Below, one piece after another: positions 55,023 through 64,000 of a stretch of 64,000 nt of DNA. The translations under genes and the position numbers were made by a program. Origin of the DNA: Patiriisocius sp047731265 (GTDB lineage: Bacteria > Bacteroidota > Bacteroidia > Flavobacteriales > Flavobacteriaceae); assembly GCF_047731265.1 (NCBI RefSeq), contig NZ_CP159835.1, positions 2,480,001 through 2,544,000 of the forward strand. Reading direction: 5' to 3'. Positions within the stretch are counted from its first letter, which is position 1. The number at the start of each line of letters is the position of its first letter. A model generated the notes under the pieces. It searched no databases, was not told the origin of the DNA, and saw only the letters and a list, made by a program, of their open reading frames with translations.

Positions 55023-57368
55023 TTAAACAGAAACGATTCTATTCTTATCTGAGGTTGCTACCCACTTTAGCGCTTTTTTATATCGGTAAATTTCGTTGCG
55101 CTTTAAGGGATCCATGACCATTAAATAAATCCATTCATTATCAAAAAGGGTTTTCAAGTTAACATTTCTCATCAGTATTTCTGAAATGCGGTTAATTGGC
55201 GCTTGAATCATTACTGACAACCGCAAGGGTTGGTGGTACATATCATTATCTGATTCGAATAAGGATTGTAGTGGTAGCCCCATTTTTAGATCGCCTCCAT
55301 TGCCTTGCATGACTCCAAATTTACCTGTAATATTATGTGTAATTTTAGTGCCGCCTCCATAGGTATTGTTATCGACGGTTGAAAAGTAGTAGTGGTTATT
55401 AATCCATTGCGTCACAACCATTGGACCTTGCATGATACCTTCTAAGGCCTTTCCTGTGGTATCCAATTCCCAATGGTAAGAATGAAGAAAGCAGCGACTG
55501 TCAAGATTAACGTTTTTGGTTAGCTCACGCGGTCCTACAATAAAGCCTGCATTTTTTGAAAGCCCCCATTCTGGTCTTGTTTCGCCCCAATGGTTCGCTT
55601 TGTGCTGTGCTGAAGAAACACTATTTCGAATTGGACCAAGTCTGTCTTGGGTAGCGGTTTGTTGTGCTTTTAATAAGTTCTTTTTAAGGTTTTCAACGAG
55701 CTGCTTATGGGTATGGGGAACTTCTGAATCAAACAGGACAATGTCATCTGTTGTTGTATTATGTTCTGCTCCTATAAAAACGGTGTTTTCTGGAATTTCC
55801 AATCCGTGGATTTCGACTAACGATTTTCGAACGTCCGGTAAGTTGGCGAGTTTTGCTAGCATTCTTGCGTTATGCCGTCCGGGGCTTGCTGCACAGGCAC
55901 CACAATCTAAACTAGAACTAAAGGGGTTGTTAGCAGAGTCACTACCGTGTCCTACAAAAAGTATTAAAGGAGCAAATTGGTTCCAACCCGTAAGGTCGAA
56001 TGCTGATTTTACAATACCTACTTTTTCTTCTAATTGAATTCCCTGCGTCGCATCATTTTCTTGTATGGCCCTATTAATATCTGGTTGACATATAGATTCT
56101 ATTTGGGACGCTTTTCGTTGATTCTTTCGATAGATGGAACCAGGAAATAGGGTTCTTCCAATTAAAGACATTCCATAAAAAACCCCTGATCCTTCCACAT
56201 ATCCAAATGCCGATGGTAACATGTTTTTCATTCGTGTAAGAAAATAATTACTAAAATTTTGCGTGTCGTTTTTGGTTTTGAATGCGACCAAAGATTCTTT
56301 GTTATCTGTTCTTACCGTTTCTGAAACTGTATACGCCGAAGCTACAATGGGTGGACACGCTTTGCGAGTGATGCCGTCTTTTAGGCTTGTGTAATCCATT
56401 GCAATCCCAAAAAAACCGGCATAACCAAAGGTTTCATAATTCCCTTTAGCCTCCACATGCCTTCGGATGAGTTCTGATCGTGTATCGATACAAAATACCA
56501 TTTGCACATCTGGAACTGAAGTTTCAGCAGCATTTTTTGTGTTAATCGATTCGGTTTTTAGTGTTTTTATCAACTGATTTTGCCAGCTTTCCTCCCAAGC
56601 TTTTAACCAAACATATTGAATTTTTGTGATCTCATTATTTGAACGTTCAGTACTATTTTCAGGGAGTATCGAAGCACCTAATTTTTGAGCTGTCCAAAGG
56701 CGTACTGCCAAATAATCCATCAGACTAATTGGATACTCTTGTTGCCATTCTGAATTAGATTCGGTACGATGATTAATGTACCCAGTCCAGCCCGGAAGTG
56801 CTGCTAAATGATGGGTGAAGATATTAGTATATAGGTTTTCTGAATAGTCTTTCAAGAGTTCTTCCAACGCCACATCACTTGATTTTGGAATCTCTTTTAA
56901 AGAAGTCACTCCGATTTCAGAATCGTAGATGACTAAATGTCTCCAAGCTCCATAAAAGCCTTCTGTTTTAAATGGCATATCCCATTCCGCCAGACCTTCA
57001 TCCATAAAAGCTGACAACCATTTTGCCATAATACGGTCTATAATATGATTGTTGTTTAATGCTTCCGGTTGATGTTCTGACGCTATGAGGTTTAAATAGT
57101 ATTCCGGGGATTCGGACAATCCGTTTTCTTTTAGATGCGCAAGCAACACTTCTTTATTAATTTCTCTTTTTTCCCAAGCTTGGCTGTAAATTTTCGCTAC
57201 TGGAAAAGCATTGGCATTGAAATGCTTATGGGCAGAAGTTACAGCTTTCAGAAATGATGTGTTTTCATAACCCGATAATGGATTGGAAGCCACGAATGTG
57301 TAAAGCGGCCATGTTTTTCCAATAACTTTTGATGACTCGGCAATGCTATTTAGAATTTGTTGGCTCAT
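55023..57368 (-). CDS. dabA: DabA-like inorganic carbon transporter subunit (DUF2309)
   Basis: A 781-aa DUF2309 protein. The beta-carbonic-anhydrase-like site is complete: QMVFCIDTRSELIRRHVE (Cys293, Asp295), FVGHGSDSANNP (His474) and SLDCGACAASPGRHNA (Cys489). In known DAB systems DabA hydrates CO2 to bicarbonate in one direction, driven by the cation flux of membrane partner DabB, and so concentrates inorganic carbon. The gene overlaps dabB by 4 bases (ATGA), so translation is coupled. No carbon-fixation gene is seen in the window, so the role may be bicarbonate supply for anaplerosis or biosynthesis. dabB is frameshifted, which questions whether the pair works. Confidence 0.9.
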   Translation of the reverse strand: MSQQILNSIAESSKVIGKTWPLYTFVASNPLSGYENTSFLKAVTSAHKHFNANAFPVAKIYSQAWEKREINKEVLLAHLKENGLSESPEYYLNLIASEHQPEALNNNHIIDRIMAKWLSAFMDEGLAEWDMPFKTEGFYGAWRHLVIYDSEIGVTSLKEIPKSSDVALEELLKDYSENLYTNIFTHHLAALPGWTGYINHRTESNSEWQQEYPISLMDYLAVRLWTAQKLGASILPENSTERSNNEITKIQYVWLKAWEESWQNQLIKTLKTESINTKNAAETSVPDVQMVFCIDTRSELIRRHVEAKGNYETFGYAGFFGIAMDYTSLKDGITRKACPPIVASAYTVSETVRTDNKESLVAFKTKNDTQNFSNYFLTRMKNMLPSAFGYVEGSGVFYGMSLIGRTLFPGSIYRKNQRKASQIESICQPDINRAIQENDATQGIQLEEKVGIVKSAFDLTGWNQFAPLILFVGHGSDSANNPFSSSLDCGACAASPGRHNARMLAKLANLPDVRKSLVEIHGLEIPENTVFIGAEHNTTTDDIVLFDSEVPHTHKQLVENLKKNLLKAQQTATQDRLGPIRNSVSSAQHKANHWGETRPEWGLSKNAGFIVGPRELTKNVNLDSRCFLHSYHWELDTTGKALEGIMQGPMVVTQWINNHYYFSTVDNNTYGGGTKITHNITGKFGVMQGNGGDLKMGLPLQSLFESDNDMYHQPLRLSVMIQAPINRISEILMRNVNLKTLFDNEWIYLMVMDPLKRNEIYRYKKALKWVATSDKNRIVSV

Positions 57369-58848
57369 ATTGATTTTGATTTATACATTAAAACTGACTT
57401 TTTATACGGTTGAGATATATTCATTAGTTTTACATATAACCAAGGAATTTTCTTGTAGACCCCTAATTTCATTATAAAAAATCCAACCAGAAATATGATT
57501 CCGAATATGATCTGAGGCCAAGACAAAGGCATTGCTTGGGAGATCATTGGCATATCTGCCATAAGAATAGTAACCCCGTTATACATAAGCGCATAGAGGC
57601 CTATCCCAGCAGTGAACAGTATTGGCGGCACAATAACTTTTTGTACAGTTGAAAGACTACCCTCCTTAACAATATTAAAGGTGGCTTGACCTACAGTAAT
57701 GGCAACAATGAGCGTTAAAAACACACTACTATCCATCTCTATCCCTTTTCCTGTCCAATACGCAAAAAGAATGGCTCCTAAACCACCAAAAAGCAATACG
57801 ATTAATGCTTGAAATGGCGTGATTTTTATTTCTTGTGACTTTTTAGGGGACGTTTGCGCAATTTCCTCTCCTGATGACAGAAATAAATACGCTTTATAAA
57901 ATCCGTGAAGTATTAAATGGACAACGGCAGCGTTGAAAAAACCCAAACCACATTGCATAATCATAAAACCCATCTGAGCAATGGTAGAGCATGCCAGTTT
58001 TTGCTTTACATTAACCTGAAGCAACTTTGTAAATTGTGCTATAATTGCTGTGAGCCCGCCAATGACGAATAAGATGGTTAGCGTATTTGAAGCGAATAAT
58101 AGGGTAGAAAACAAAGCTAATAAAATTCCAGCACCATTTACGAAACCAGCGTGCATAAGCGCAGAGGCTGGTGTTGGTGCGGTCATTGCCGAAAGTAACC
58201 AGCGATGAAATGGATAGATTGCTGACTGCACAATAGCTGCTGCAATCACACATATTACGGCTGGGATCGTTATAAACAGCGGTAACTCGTTAACAACCGA
58301 TGATAAGCCACTAACGGTATACTCATCGCTATAAAAAGTCAGCAATAAAAGTCCCACAGCTAGAAAGGCGGTTCCCGTGAAAAAGTATTTTTGCGTAAAC
58401 GTTGAAGCTTCCCTAGCTTCCCCCAAGTCTTGTCTATACCGATTAATCTTGACATAAAAATCCCCATAATCAACCAACTGAAAAGTAGGAGTAAAATATA
58501 GTTAGACATGACCAATAATATCACCGATAATGTGAAGCCAAAACAAAGGATCATAAATCGAGAATGATATCTAAATCCTTTTAGATATTTGCCTGCATAA
58601 CTGCTTACGATAGCGCTAAAAAAGGTGACCGTTGTCCAAATTAGAATAGTAAAGCCATTTATTTTGAAGACACTTCCCAAATACCATTCTGGAATGTTAT
58701 TGAAGTTAAGAGTAAGATATGCAAAATTTCCAGCAAAAAGGAGCCACAATAAGACGATCACAAGTCTAGAAATGATTGTTTTATTGTTTTTGCTTGCTAA
58801 TTTTAAGTCGTGAGAGCTGTTTAAATCTAAATTATTTTCAAGCGTCAT
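57365..58848 (-). pseudogene. dabB: DabB-like proton-conducting membrane subunit, frameshifted
   Basis: Two overlapping frames encode one NuoL/NdhF-like protein: the first 162-codon frame starts at 58848 and ends at 58360, and the second runs 58477-57365. The second has only a TTG to start with and no RBS. The first covers the initial membrane segments and reads IMGIFMSRLIGIDKTW; the second continues EAREASTFTQKYFFTG, PFHRWLLSAMTAPTPASALM and HAGFVNGAGI, typical of the proton channel. One base added in the run of five G (58420-58424, minus strand) would restore one frame reading IGIDKTWGEAREAST. It is either a real one-base loss, a sequencing error, or slippage at the run. Confidence 0.8.
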
Positions 58849-59555
58849 TTTATATTTTATTAGTTGTTGGGTTTTTTGATTTAAGCTATTTAATACCGCT
58901 CCTTATTATTGAACAATTTTTATTTTATTTTCAAGTTTTATAACTTACCAATCAAGTAGTTCTAAATTGCGATAATGATTACATTCAACAGCTTCGAGCC
59001 TTAATACCTTTGATTCATTTAATTTTTCCGCCTACTTTTTCGATGTTAGCCAAACACTTTATTTGTATTGTTGGCGCAAAGATTAAATATATAGTTCATT
59101 AGTTATTATTTACATTTACTATATTATATATAATTAATACTTATGGATAATGTCCTTTACGAGCGCTGTTTTTTTTTAATTTAAAATAGCTGAATTACAG
59201 GGTGTTAAAGAAGTTTTAGTGTTATCGTACTTTACACAACTAGCTACATAAATATGGTTTAAAAATTTTCAATACAAGTCCATATTTCACGTATAGAAAT
59301 GATAGGGGAATAGCTAAATGTCCTAGGCTTTAGAAGTTAGATTATGAGTATAATAGAAAAAGGCATCAAGTAAAATCTATTCTTTGGTTCTTTTGTCATA
59401 ATTGCAATAAGTTGTTTTTAGAGCGTTATTTGGGTTGGTTAGCTCCTAACTTGGTAAAAGAAAATGGACTAGCGGAAAACCTGTGTGTTCTTTTAATAGT
59501 AGATTTAGAACCTCTAATGTTGCTCTTATAGTTTGTATAGACGAATCGCTTTTTT
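58849..59555. other. 707-base gap upstream of dabB and before the methyltransferase
   Basis: No gene was recognised on either strand. It is AT-rich with many stops. A minus-strand TAATCTTTGCGC near 59074-59085 is close to, but not exactly, a Bacteroidota -7 box for dabB. Confidence 0.4.
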
Positions 59556-60233
59556 ATGAAGAAGAAAGAAAATAAAACTAAAAGTATAAAAAAACCTTGG
59601 CCAACTAAAGATGCTATGGAACAGGTTTATGAAATGAAACTTTGGGGAGCCAATACTTCTGGTTTTTATTCAGGTATAGGATCGCATCATCCTGATTTAG
59701 TCTCTCCATATATAGCTGTTTTAAAATCGTTTTTAGCGTCATTTAAAAACCCTATCACGGTGTGTGATTTAGGTTGTGGAGATTTTAATGTAGGAAAGGA
59801 ACTGGTAACCAATACCAAGAAATATATTGCGATAGATATAGTAACCGGTCTTATTGCTCATAATAAAGAAACATTTAAAGAAGAGGGTTTAGAATTCCAT
59901 TGTTTGGATATCGCAGTAGACAATTTGCCTTCTGGTGATTGCGCTTTACTAAGACAAGTGCTGCAACATATATCTAATGCTGAAGTACAAGGCTTATTGA
60001 ATAAGCTGATAAATTTTAAATATGTTATGTTAACAGAACACCTACCCGGAGGGGATTTCGAGCCTAATAAAGATATTATTTCAGGACAGGGAACTAGACT
60101 AAAAAAAGAAAGTGGTTTAGACCTATTAGCGCCACCATTTAATTTTAAGGTAAAAGCAGAAAAGGAGTTATTGTCTGTCCGTTTAAATGATGGTAAAGAG
60201 GTGCTAGTAACTACGCTTTACGAAATGTTTTAA
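59556..60233 (+). CDS. Class I SAM-dependent methyltransferase
   Basis: A 225-aa protein. After a lysine-rich start, ITVCDLGCGDFNVGKELV is SAM motif I, KYIAIDIVTGLI supplies the acidic end of the second strand, and GDCALLRQVLQHISN is motif IV/post-motif region. The substrate is unknown; the size and motif order fit small-molecule or lipid methyltransferases. It stands alone, followed by a terminator after a short relic. Confidence 0.78.
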   Translation: MKKKENKTKSIKKPWPTKDAMEQVYEMKLWGANTSGFYSGIGSHHPDLVSPYIAVLKSFLASFKNPITVCDLGCGDFNVGKELVTNTKKYIAIDIVTGLIAHNKETFKEEGLEFHCLDIAVDNLPSGDCALLRQVLQHISNAEVQGLLNKLINFKYVMLTEHLPGGDFEPNKDIISGQGTRLKKESGLDLLAPPFNFKVKAEKELLSVRLNDGKEVLVTTLYEMF

Positions 60234-60315
60234 ACTATTTAGAATCATAAAAAGTTGGAGCATAAAACAACTATCAGACCCGTTTTTAAGAACAATTAAA
60301 TGGTCCATCATTGTA

Positions 60316-60521
60316 ATGTCCAATAAATTTGCTTCCTACTTTATCTTTCTGGTAAGCTATAAAATGCTTGAAGTTTCACCATTTATAGACCCAAATACGG
60401 CTCCATATCCTGTTCGGGTAAAATAATAACCCTTTCCAAGGATATTAAATCAGGAATGGCTGCGAATGTAACTTTTGAGTTTGGCAATACCACGGGGCAG
60501 TTGATTAATCTCTCTTCTTAG
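60316..60521 (+). pseudogene. Fragment of an RND efflux membrane fusion protein
   Basis: From 60364 to 60420 the frame reads LEVSPFIDPNTAPYPVRV; from 60420 to 60521 the -1 frame reads IITLSKDIKSGMAANVTFEF and stops. Joined together these match the barrel domain of AcrA-type adaptor proteins (SPxxDPxTxTYPVRV, IKSGMAANVTF). One A is missing from the run at 60420-60423. Everything else of the about 370-aa protein is gone, and no RND pump or outer-membrane channel is near, so this is a relic. Confidence 0.65.
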
Positions 60522-60545
60522 ATTTAATGACTAGTTCTAAAATCA

Positions 60546-60585
60546 AAAAGTGAAGTTAAGTATCATTATACTAAACTTCACTTTT
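60546..60585 (+). terminator. Bidirectional terminator
   Basis: AAAAGTGAAGTT (60546-60557) pairs with AACTTCACTTTT (60574-60585). A-rich and T-rich flanks on both sides let it end both the methyltransferase-side transcript and the DUF6515-like gene on the other strand. Confidence 0.7.
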
Positions 60586-60611
60586 AAGAATTACTTTGTA
60601 AATTTCGTGTT

Positions 60612-61075
60612 CTATTCTTCCTTAATTTCTACTATTTCATACAAGACCTTGCCATCTAATTCGACAGGTTGATAAAACGTTTCTCCGAATTGAACGTAGG
60701 CCTGGTCACCAATTTTTAGTTCTTCTCCACCTTCTGGTAAACTAGGAGCTATCATTCCAGCAATTACCGGGACAAAGATGTGGCCTTTCTCATTTTTTTT
60801 ATAAAATGTACCGCCATAATAATAACGGGTTTCATTTACTTTACCGTTTCGGCCTCCTTTGGTATGGAAGGGACTTGAGCACCTACTGGAGCTTGAACCG
60901 CCTCAAATCCATCTGCTGTTTTTATATAATAGGTTCCTTCTTCATAATGATATTCGTCCTTGTTATCGTCATCATTAATTATTGCCACAATAATTGCTGT
61001 TGTAGCGATTGTAGTTGCAAAATATCTCCAAGGATGATAATAAAGCAGAAATGCTAAAAAAATATAACTTATCAT
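60612..61075 (-). pseudogene. DUF6515-like membrane protein, frameshifted
   Basis: The first frame (61075-60836) encodes a membrane helix and an acidic linker, then EGTYYIKTADGFEAVQAPVG and AQVPSIPKEAETVK before TAA. The next frame continues VNETRYYYGGTFYKKNEKGH, IFVPVIAGMIAPSLPEGGEE and YEIVEIKEE. Adding one G (AAGG for AAG near 60838) joins them into one product of about 154 aa, with two repeats of the YYY-GG-xYY pattern typical of DUF6515. It is therefore a single-base loss or a sequence error. The function of the family is unknown. Confidence 0.7.
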
Positions 61076-61378
61076 TTTTTTTAAATTAATGTCTATGACA
61101 AGTAATTTTGTTTTAAAGTTTATTTATTGGCAAGTATTATCTCAAAAGAAGTCTTCATCAGAAGGACTAAAGCGTTTTTTAATGTTATGGAAAAGGTTAA
61201 GTAAGCCTATCTTTTAGCGCCACTATTTGCTATTATTTAAGTCTTTTCCTATTCTGAGTTTACCTATAAAACCTTGATATAAAGAAAACCTTTACACGTT
61301 ATTTTTGGTATGACTAAAGTCATCGTTTTTAAAATAGGGTATCGTTAATTTTAGAGTCAATTAAAATACCATATCCTA
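61076..61378. other. Gap of 303 bases without recognised genes
   Basis: Nothing was recognised on either strand. It contains the divergent start regions of the DUF6515-like gene and the UspA-like fragment. Confidence 0.4.
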
Positions 61379-61639
61379 ATGAAAAAGAAGATTTTATTGC
61401 CTACTTATTTTTCAAAAAATGCTCGGAATGCGCTCAAATATGCGAATGAATTGTATAAAAATGGAAAAGTTGATTTTTATCTTATAAATTCCTTTATAGC
61501 ACAAAATTATTCTCTTGATAATAGGATGGTTTCAGAACAAGGAGAAAAATGCTATGAAGCGTCTAAGAGCAGATCGAAACGTGAATTTCTGAAGCTTCAG
61601 AAAAGAATTGAATTATTAAAAGCACCTCAAAATCATTGA
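61379..61639 (+). pseudogene. Truncated universal stress protein (UspA family)
   Basis: An 86-codon frame reading KKKILLPTYFSKNARNALKY and VDFYLINSFIAQNYSLDNR matches the start of Bacteroidota tandem Usp proteins, which are about 280 aa. The ligand-site Asp of the LLPTDFS motif is changed to Tyr, and homology ends before the ATP-binding GxxGxxG region. It is probably a decayed gene; a short functional remnant is unlikely. Confidence 0.7.
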
Positions 61640-62031
61640 ACCAGCTCAATAGTATGTGAGGTACGTTCACGGAAGCAGGGTTTGGTGCTATTATTTTTAC
61701 TAAAATTAGGCGTAAAGAAATCGGGGTTACTGTAGTACAATCACATTAAAATTTTGCGAAAAAATGAGTACTATTCTGAAGATTATTATTAACGAAATCG
61801 CATCTTTATTATCAAGAACATAAAGAAAGACACCAATTATCTACTACCGAAACCTCACTTTTCTATATATGTTCAGGTAAAGCGCGTGAATTATTACGGA
61901 AAGTTGAAATTGAAATCGTTGACGTCGATAAAACCAAAAGAAACACGAATGGTTATAGCTAAGTACTGTTTAAAAATCTAAAAGAAAATAAATTGCTTTT
62001 GCTGGAAAAGTAATCAGGGCATACAATAAGC
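61640..62031 (+). other. Gap with possible gene debris
   Basis: Short plus-strand stretches look protein-like (around 61815-61950: TTETSLFYICSGKARELLRK then VEIEIVDVDKTKRNTNGYS), but stops interrupt them on both sides and I recognise no family. The region is likely debris from one or more lost genes. Confidence 0.3.
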
Positions 62032-62931
62032 TTATTCAACAATTACTTTTAAAACTTGTCTTTGATTTTTATGAGATTTTAAAATAAGCAAATACATTGC
62101 AGCTTTATAATTTGAAAGGTTTAAATCTATTGAACTTTGATTATTTATATCGTAGGAATTTATCTTTTTACCATTTAAGTTAAACACATCTATCTTTTTA
62201 AACGAATTGATATTGATTACTGAGAATTCATTTAAACTCGGTGTTTTTATAATTTGAATATTGGTTTTAGTAGCTGTAAATTCTGGTGTATCAAGAATGA
62301 ATGAAGCTTCACAGGCATCAATAATTTCTAAATCTGAATAAAAGGAGTTTCCATTTTTAAACAGACAGGCAACTTTTCCAGCTTCATTAACATCTGGGAC
62401 GCCACTTGGAGCATTAATTAAAGATAGAGAACCAACACCTTCCACCCATATGGCGCGGTTTGTACTAATTGTATTAGAAATAGTGGGAGATAAATAAAAA
62501 TGGCGATAACTATTTCCATCAGCTAAAGGAAGAAGCGCTATTTCATCGACTTTATAATATCCAGCATCTTGGGTAAAAGGAGTAGCAGGATTTTTCATAT
62601 CAATAGAATCTCCTACTTCAAGAGAGAAATCATACAAGAGATAATCTCTAATATCACCATTAGGAAAATATAATTTTAGATATACTTTTTTTTCGGCAAC
62701 ATCTTCTCGCAATAAAAATCCTCTCGAAATATAATGGTATCCGTCGAGTACTTTAAAATTTATTCCATCAACGATAGTATCTCCATTTGTGTAATAAATA
62801 TCTGTACTGCAATCACCAGAAAAACAATATTGAAGTTGCCATTCGTTATAGTCATCTAACAATGGTTTGTAGTCTTGAGAAAATAATTGGCTCGAAAAAC
62901 TAATTAAAATTATAAGAATTAGTTTTTTCAC
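62032..62931 (-). CDS. T9SS type A sorting domain protein of unknown function
   Basis: A 299-aa secreted protein with signal peptide KKLILIILISFSSQLFSQ. Residues about 20-215 are a beta-rich domain without recognised family (YYTNGDTIVDGINFKVLDGY, YLSPTISNTISTNRAIWVEG). The last 75 residues are a type A sorting domain (IDVFNLNGKKINSYDINNQS, then AAMYLLILKSHKN and a short basic end). Its sorting domain is not closely similar to that of the three large genes. It is monocistronic in a region otherwise rich in relics. The frame is intact. Confidence 0.72.
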   Translation of the reverse strand: MKKLILIILISFSSQLFSQDYKPLLDDYNEWQLQYCFSGDCSTDIYYTNGDTIVDGINFKVLDGYHYISRGFLLREDVAEKKVYLKLYFPNGDIRDYLLYDFSLEVGDSIDMKNPATPFTQDAGYYKVDEIALLPLADGNSYRHFYLSPTISNTISTNRAIWVEGVGSLSLINAPSGVPDVNEAGKVACLFKNGNSFYSDLEIIDACEASFILDTPEFTATKTNIQIIKTPSLNEFSVININSFKKIDVFNLNGKKINSYDINNQSSIDLNLSNYKAAMYLLILKSHKNQRQVLKVIVE

Positions 62932-63279
62932 TTTATTTTTAAAGTTAATCTGTTCATATTCGATATTATGGGTATAAAAATAATTTTTAAACTGAAATAT
63001 GGATTAACAAATGTTATTTAAAAATGTTAATACATGTGGTCTAATATATGAAAATCTGTCACCTTAAAATACAAATCACTCATAATATTATGATTAAAAT
63101 GAATAGTGTGTAGCGTAAGGGATTATTGAAAAATGATCCCGTTATGGTTGAATAGGCACATCAAGTAAATGTTTCAGTCTAATGGTTTGGAGTATTGATT
63201 TTCGCTAATTGGGTGACCGATTTCCAAGAAAATCTGTAGCCTTTTAGAAAAGTACATAATAGTTTCAATAGGTGTAAAG
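62932..63279. other. Gene-free stretch before the intron-like relic
   Basis: No coding sequence was recognised. The part after 63110 may belong to the body of the decayed intron that follows. Confidence 0.3.
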
Positions 63280-63465
63280 AGCGATTGGAAAGATGGATTG
63301 CGAACTGCCGTATGCGTTCCTGATTGCTATTGCTAGCAGCAATAGTGGTGAAAGAACCAAGGTGCTTGTATATAGCCTGTCCCTTATGTATTACGGGATA
63401 CGATGGTGTGGGAGGCGCACTCCGTTCCTATTTAAGTGCGGAGCAGTCTACTTGATTGTAGGCCA
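63280..63465 (+). pseudogene. Probable tail (domains 5-6) of a decayed group II intron
   Basis: GAACTGCCGTATGCGTTCC (63299-63317) looks like the 5' strand of group II intron domain 5. TGGTGTGGGAGGCGC (63404-63418) looks like its 3' strand and joint. The following ACTCCGTTCC...TGCGGAGCAGT can fold as domain 6, and GTCTACTTGATT resembles the intron 3' end. The two halves of domain 5 are split by about 85 bases that hold a small hairpin (CTATTGCT with AGCAATAG), so the ribozyme is dead. No reverse transcriptase remains upstream. The match is by eye. Confidence 0.4.
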
Positions 63466-63470
63466 TGTAT

Positions 63471-63821
63471 TTATTTTGTGATAGTTGAATCCTCGGCAAC
63501 AGGAGTAATCGTTGCAAATTCATTAGAGTATGTTACTTTCCACGAATCATCAATCTTTTTAAAAACCAATGTTGCTGCAAATGGATCTATTTTGAACTGC
63601 TGCTTGTCTTTAAGTTTTGCCTGTCCTGTTCCCGTAAAAGTAAAAATGACATTCTTCTTGTCAATATATGTAAATAGAATGTCGGTTTCATTCTATGTTT
63701 GATGGTCCACTGCACCAAAATATTCTTGCCCGTGGTTACTATAATCACTAATTCTATCGAAGAAATCATTTAGTATAGTATTCCATAAACGATTTTCTAA
63801 TCTTTCATCAATCGATTCGAC
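63471..63821 (-). pseudogene. NTF2/SnoaL-like domain protein, interrupted by a stop codon
   Basis: A continuous minus-strand frame of 117 codons reads ESIDERLENRLWNTILNDFF, FTYIDKKNVIFTFTGTGQAK and VFKKIDDSWKVTYSNEFATI, then ends TPVAEDSTITK. This resembles NTF2-like small domains (SnoaL or DUF4440 kind). One in-frame TAG at 63693-63695 splits it, another stop lies directly upstream at the presumed start, and no start codon is clear. It is probably a decayed gene. Confidence 0.6.
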
Positions 63822-64000
63822 TTAAATATTTTCTCTGATTGATGTTTTGCCTATTTTTTGTGAAAATCTCATTCTTTTTTTTAGTTGTTGCCAACGTTTT
63901 GTATAACTATAGTAAGGGCAAAGCATAAAACTAATTTCGGCTATGTCCCGAGATCATTTTTACAAATTATACTTTTAATTTTAATTTGGCAAAAGTTGCA
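63822..64000. other. Right edge of the window without recognised gene
   Basis: No gene was recognised. The edge may hold the lost N-terminal part of the NTF2-like pseudogene on the minus strand. Confidence 0.3.

Noticed and set aside
57365..58477. Second dabB frame as an independent gene
   Set aside because: It has only a TTG start without RBS, overlaps the first frame by 118 bases, and the two products are contiguous parts of one NuoL-like protein.
49130..59150. A shared 13-base word TCCATAAGTATTA near 49.13 kb and, inverted, near 59.14 kb
   Set aside because: It is short and AT-rich, with no shared context; chance is likely.
60806..61057. Plus-strand 83-codon frame rich in Cys, His and Asn
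   Set aside because: It is antisense to the DUF6515-like gene, whose sequence makes sense in both of its joined frames.
63293..63481. Plus-strand 62-codon frame
   Set aside because: It lies on the intron-tail-like sequence and has no protein features.
63436..63702. Plus-strand 88-codon frame near the right end
   Set aside because: It is antisense to the NTF2-like pseudogene, which shows recognisable domain sequence on the minus strand.

Overview
The window looks like chromosome of an AT-rich, probably marine, member of the Flavobacteriaceae (Bacteroidota). The evidence is promoters of the Bacteroidota type (TAnnTTTG), several proteins with type IX secretion (T9SS) C-terminal sorting domains, the rpmB-rpmG-DUF4295-ftsY-rimO gene order, a vanadium haloperoxidase next to a VCBS/FG-GAP lipoprotein, and an HD-PycTM protein. 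No rRNA, tRNA, CRISPR array, prophage or plasmid backbone was seen.

Layout. 0-11.3 kb is a dense housekeeping block, mostly on the + strand: end of recR, a glycosyltransferase, a 2-oxoacid dehydrogenase E2, an acyltransferase, an exonuclease, FAH hydrolase, Hpt, cinA, rpmB, rpmG, a DUF4295 protein, ftsY and rimO. 11.3-16 kb is on the minus strand: a histidine phosphatase, an HD-PycTM fusion and a methionine-sulfoxide repair cluster msrB-selO-msrA. 16-45 kb is an accessory island built around three secreted proteins of 2739, 2444 and 1490 aa. All three end in a nearly identical 502-aa T9SS module. The first two carry 18 and 19 Ig-like repeats arranged in higher-order units of 735 or 738 bp. 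Between them lies a minus-strand haloperoxidase/VCBS operon. Around them lie scars: a 3'-end footprint of the same module near 17.0 kb, an orphan signal peptide at 27.1 kb and a decayed IS256-variant transposase near 40 kb. 45-58.8 kb holds an ABC exporter, an exonuclease/GIY-YIG fusion, an outer membrane beta-barrel, an FAD oxidoreductase, a pterin synthase homologue, a CDP-alcohol transferase, folE, and a DabA/DabB-type inorganic carbon transporter whose dabB is broken by one base. 58.8-64 kb is gene-poor and full of relics: an RND adaptor fragment, a frameshifted DUF6515 gene, a truncated universal stress protein, a probable group II intron tail and an NTF2-like pseudogene. Two genes there still look intact (a methyltransferase and a small T9SS protein).

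The most striking feature is the trio of surface proteins. Sequence is shared between loci at constant offsets, repeats differ by whole three-domain units, and an 80-bp patch of one gene's repeat type sits in the other. This points to ongoing recombination or gene conversion that renews long cell-surface proteins while keeping one export module. All functional names come from motif recognition in the translated sequence. No database search was run.
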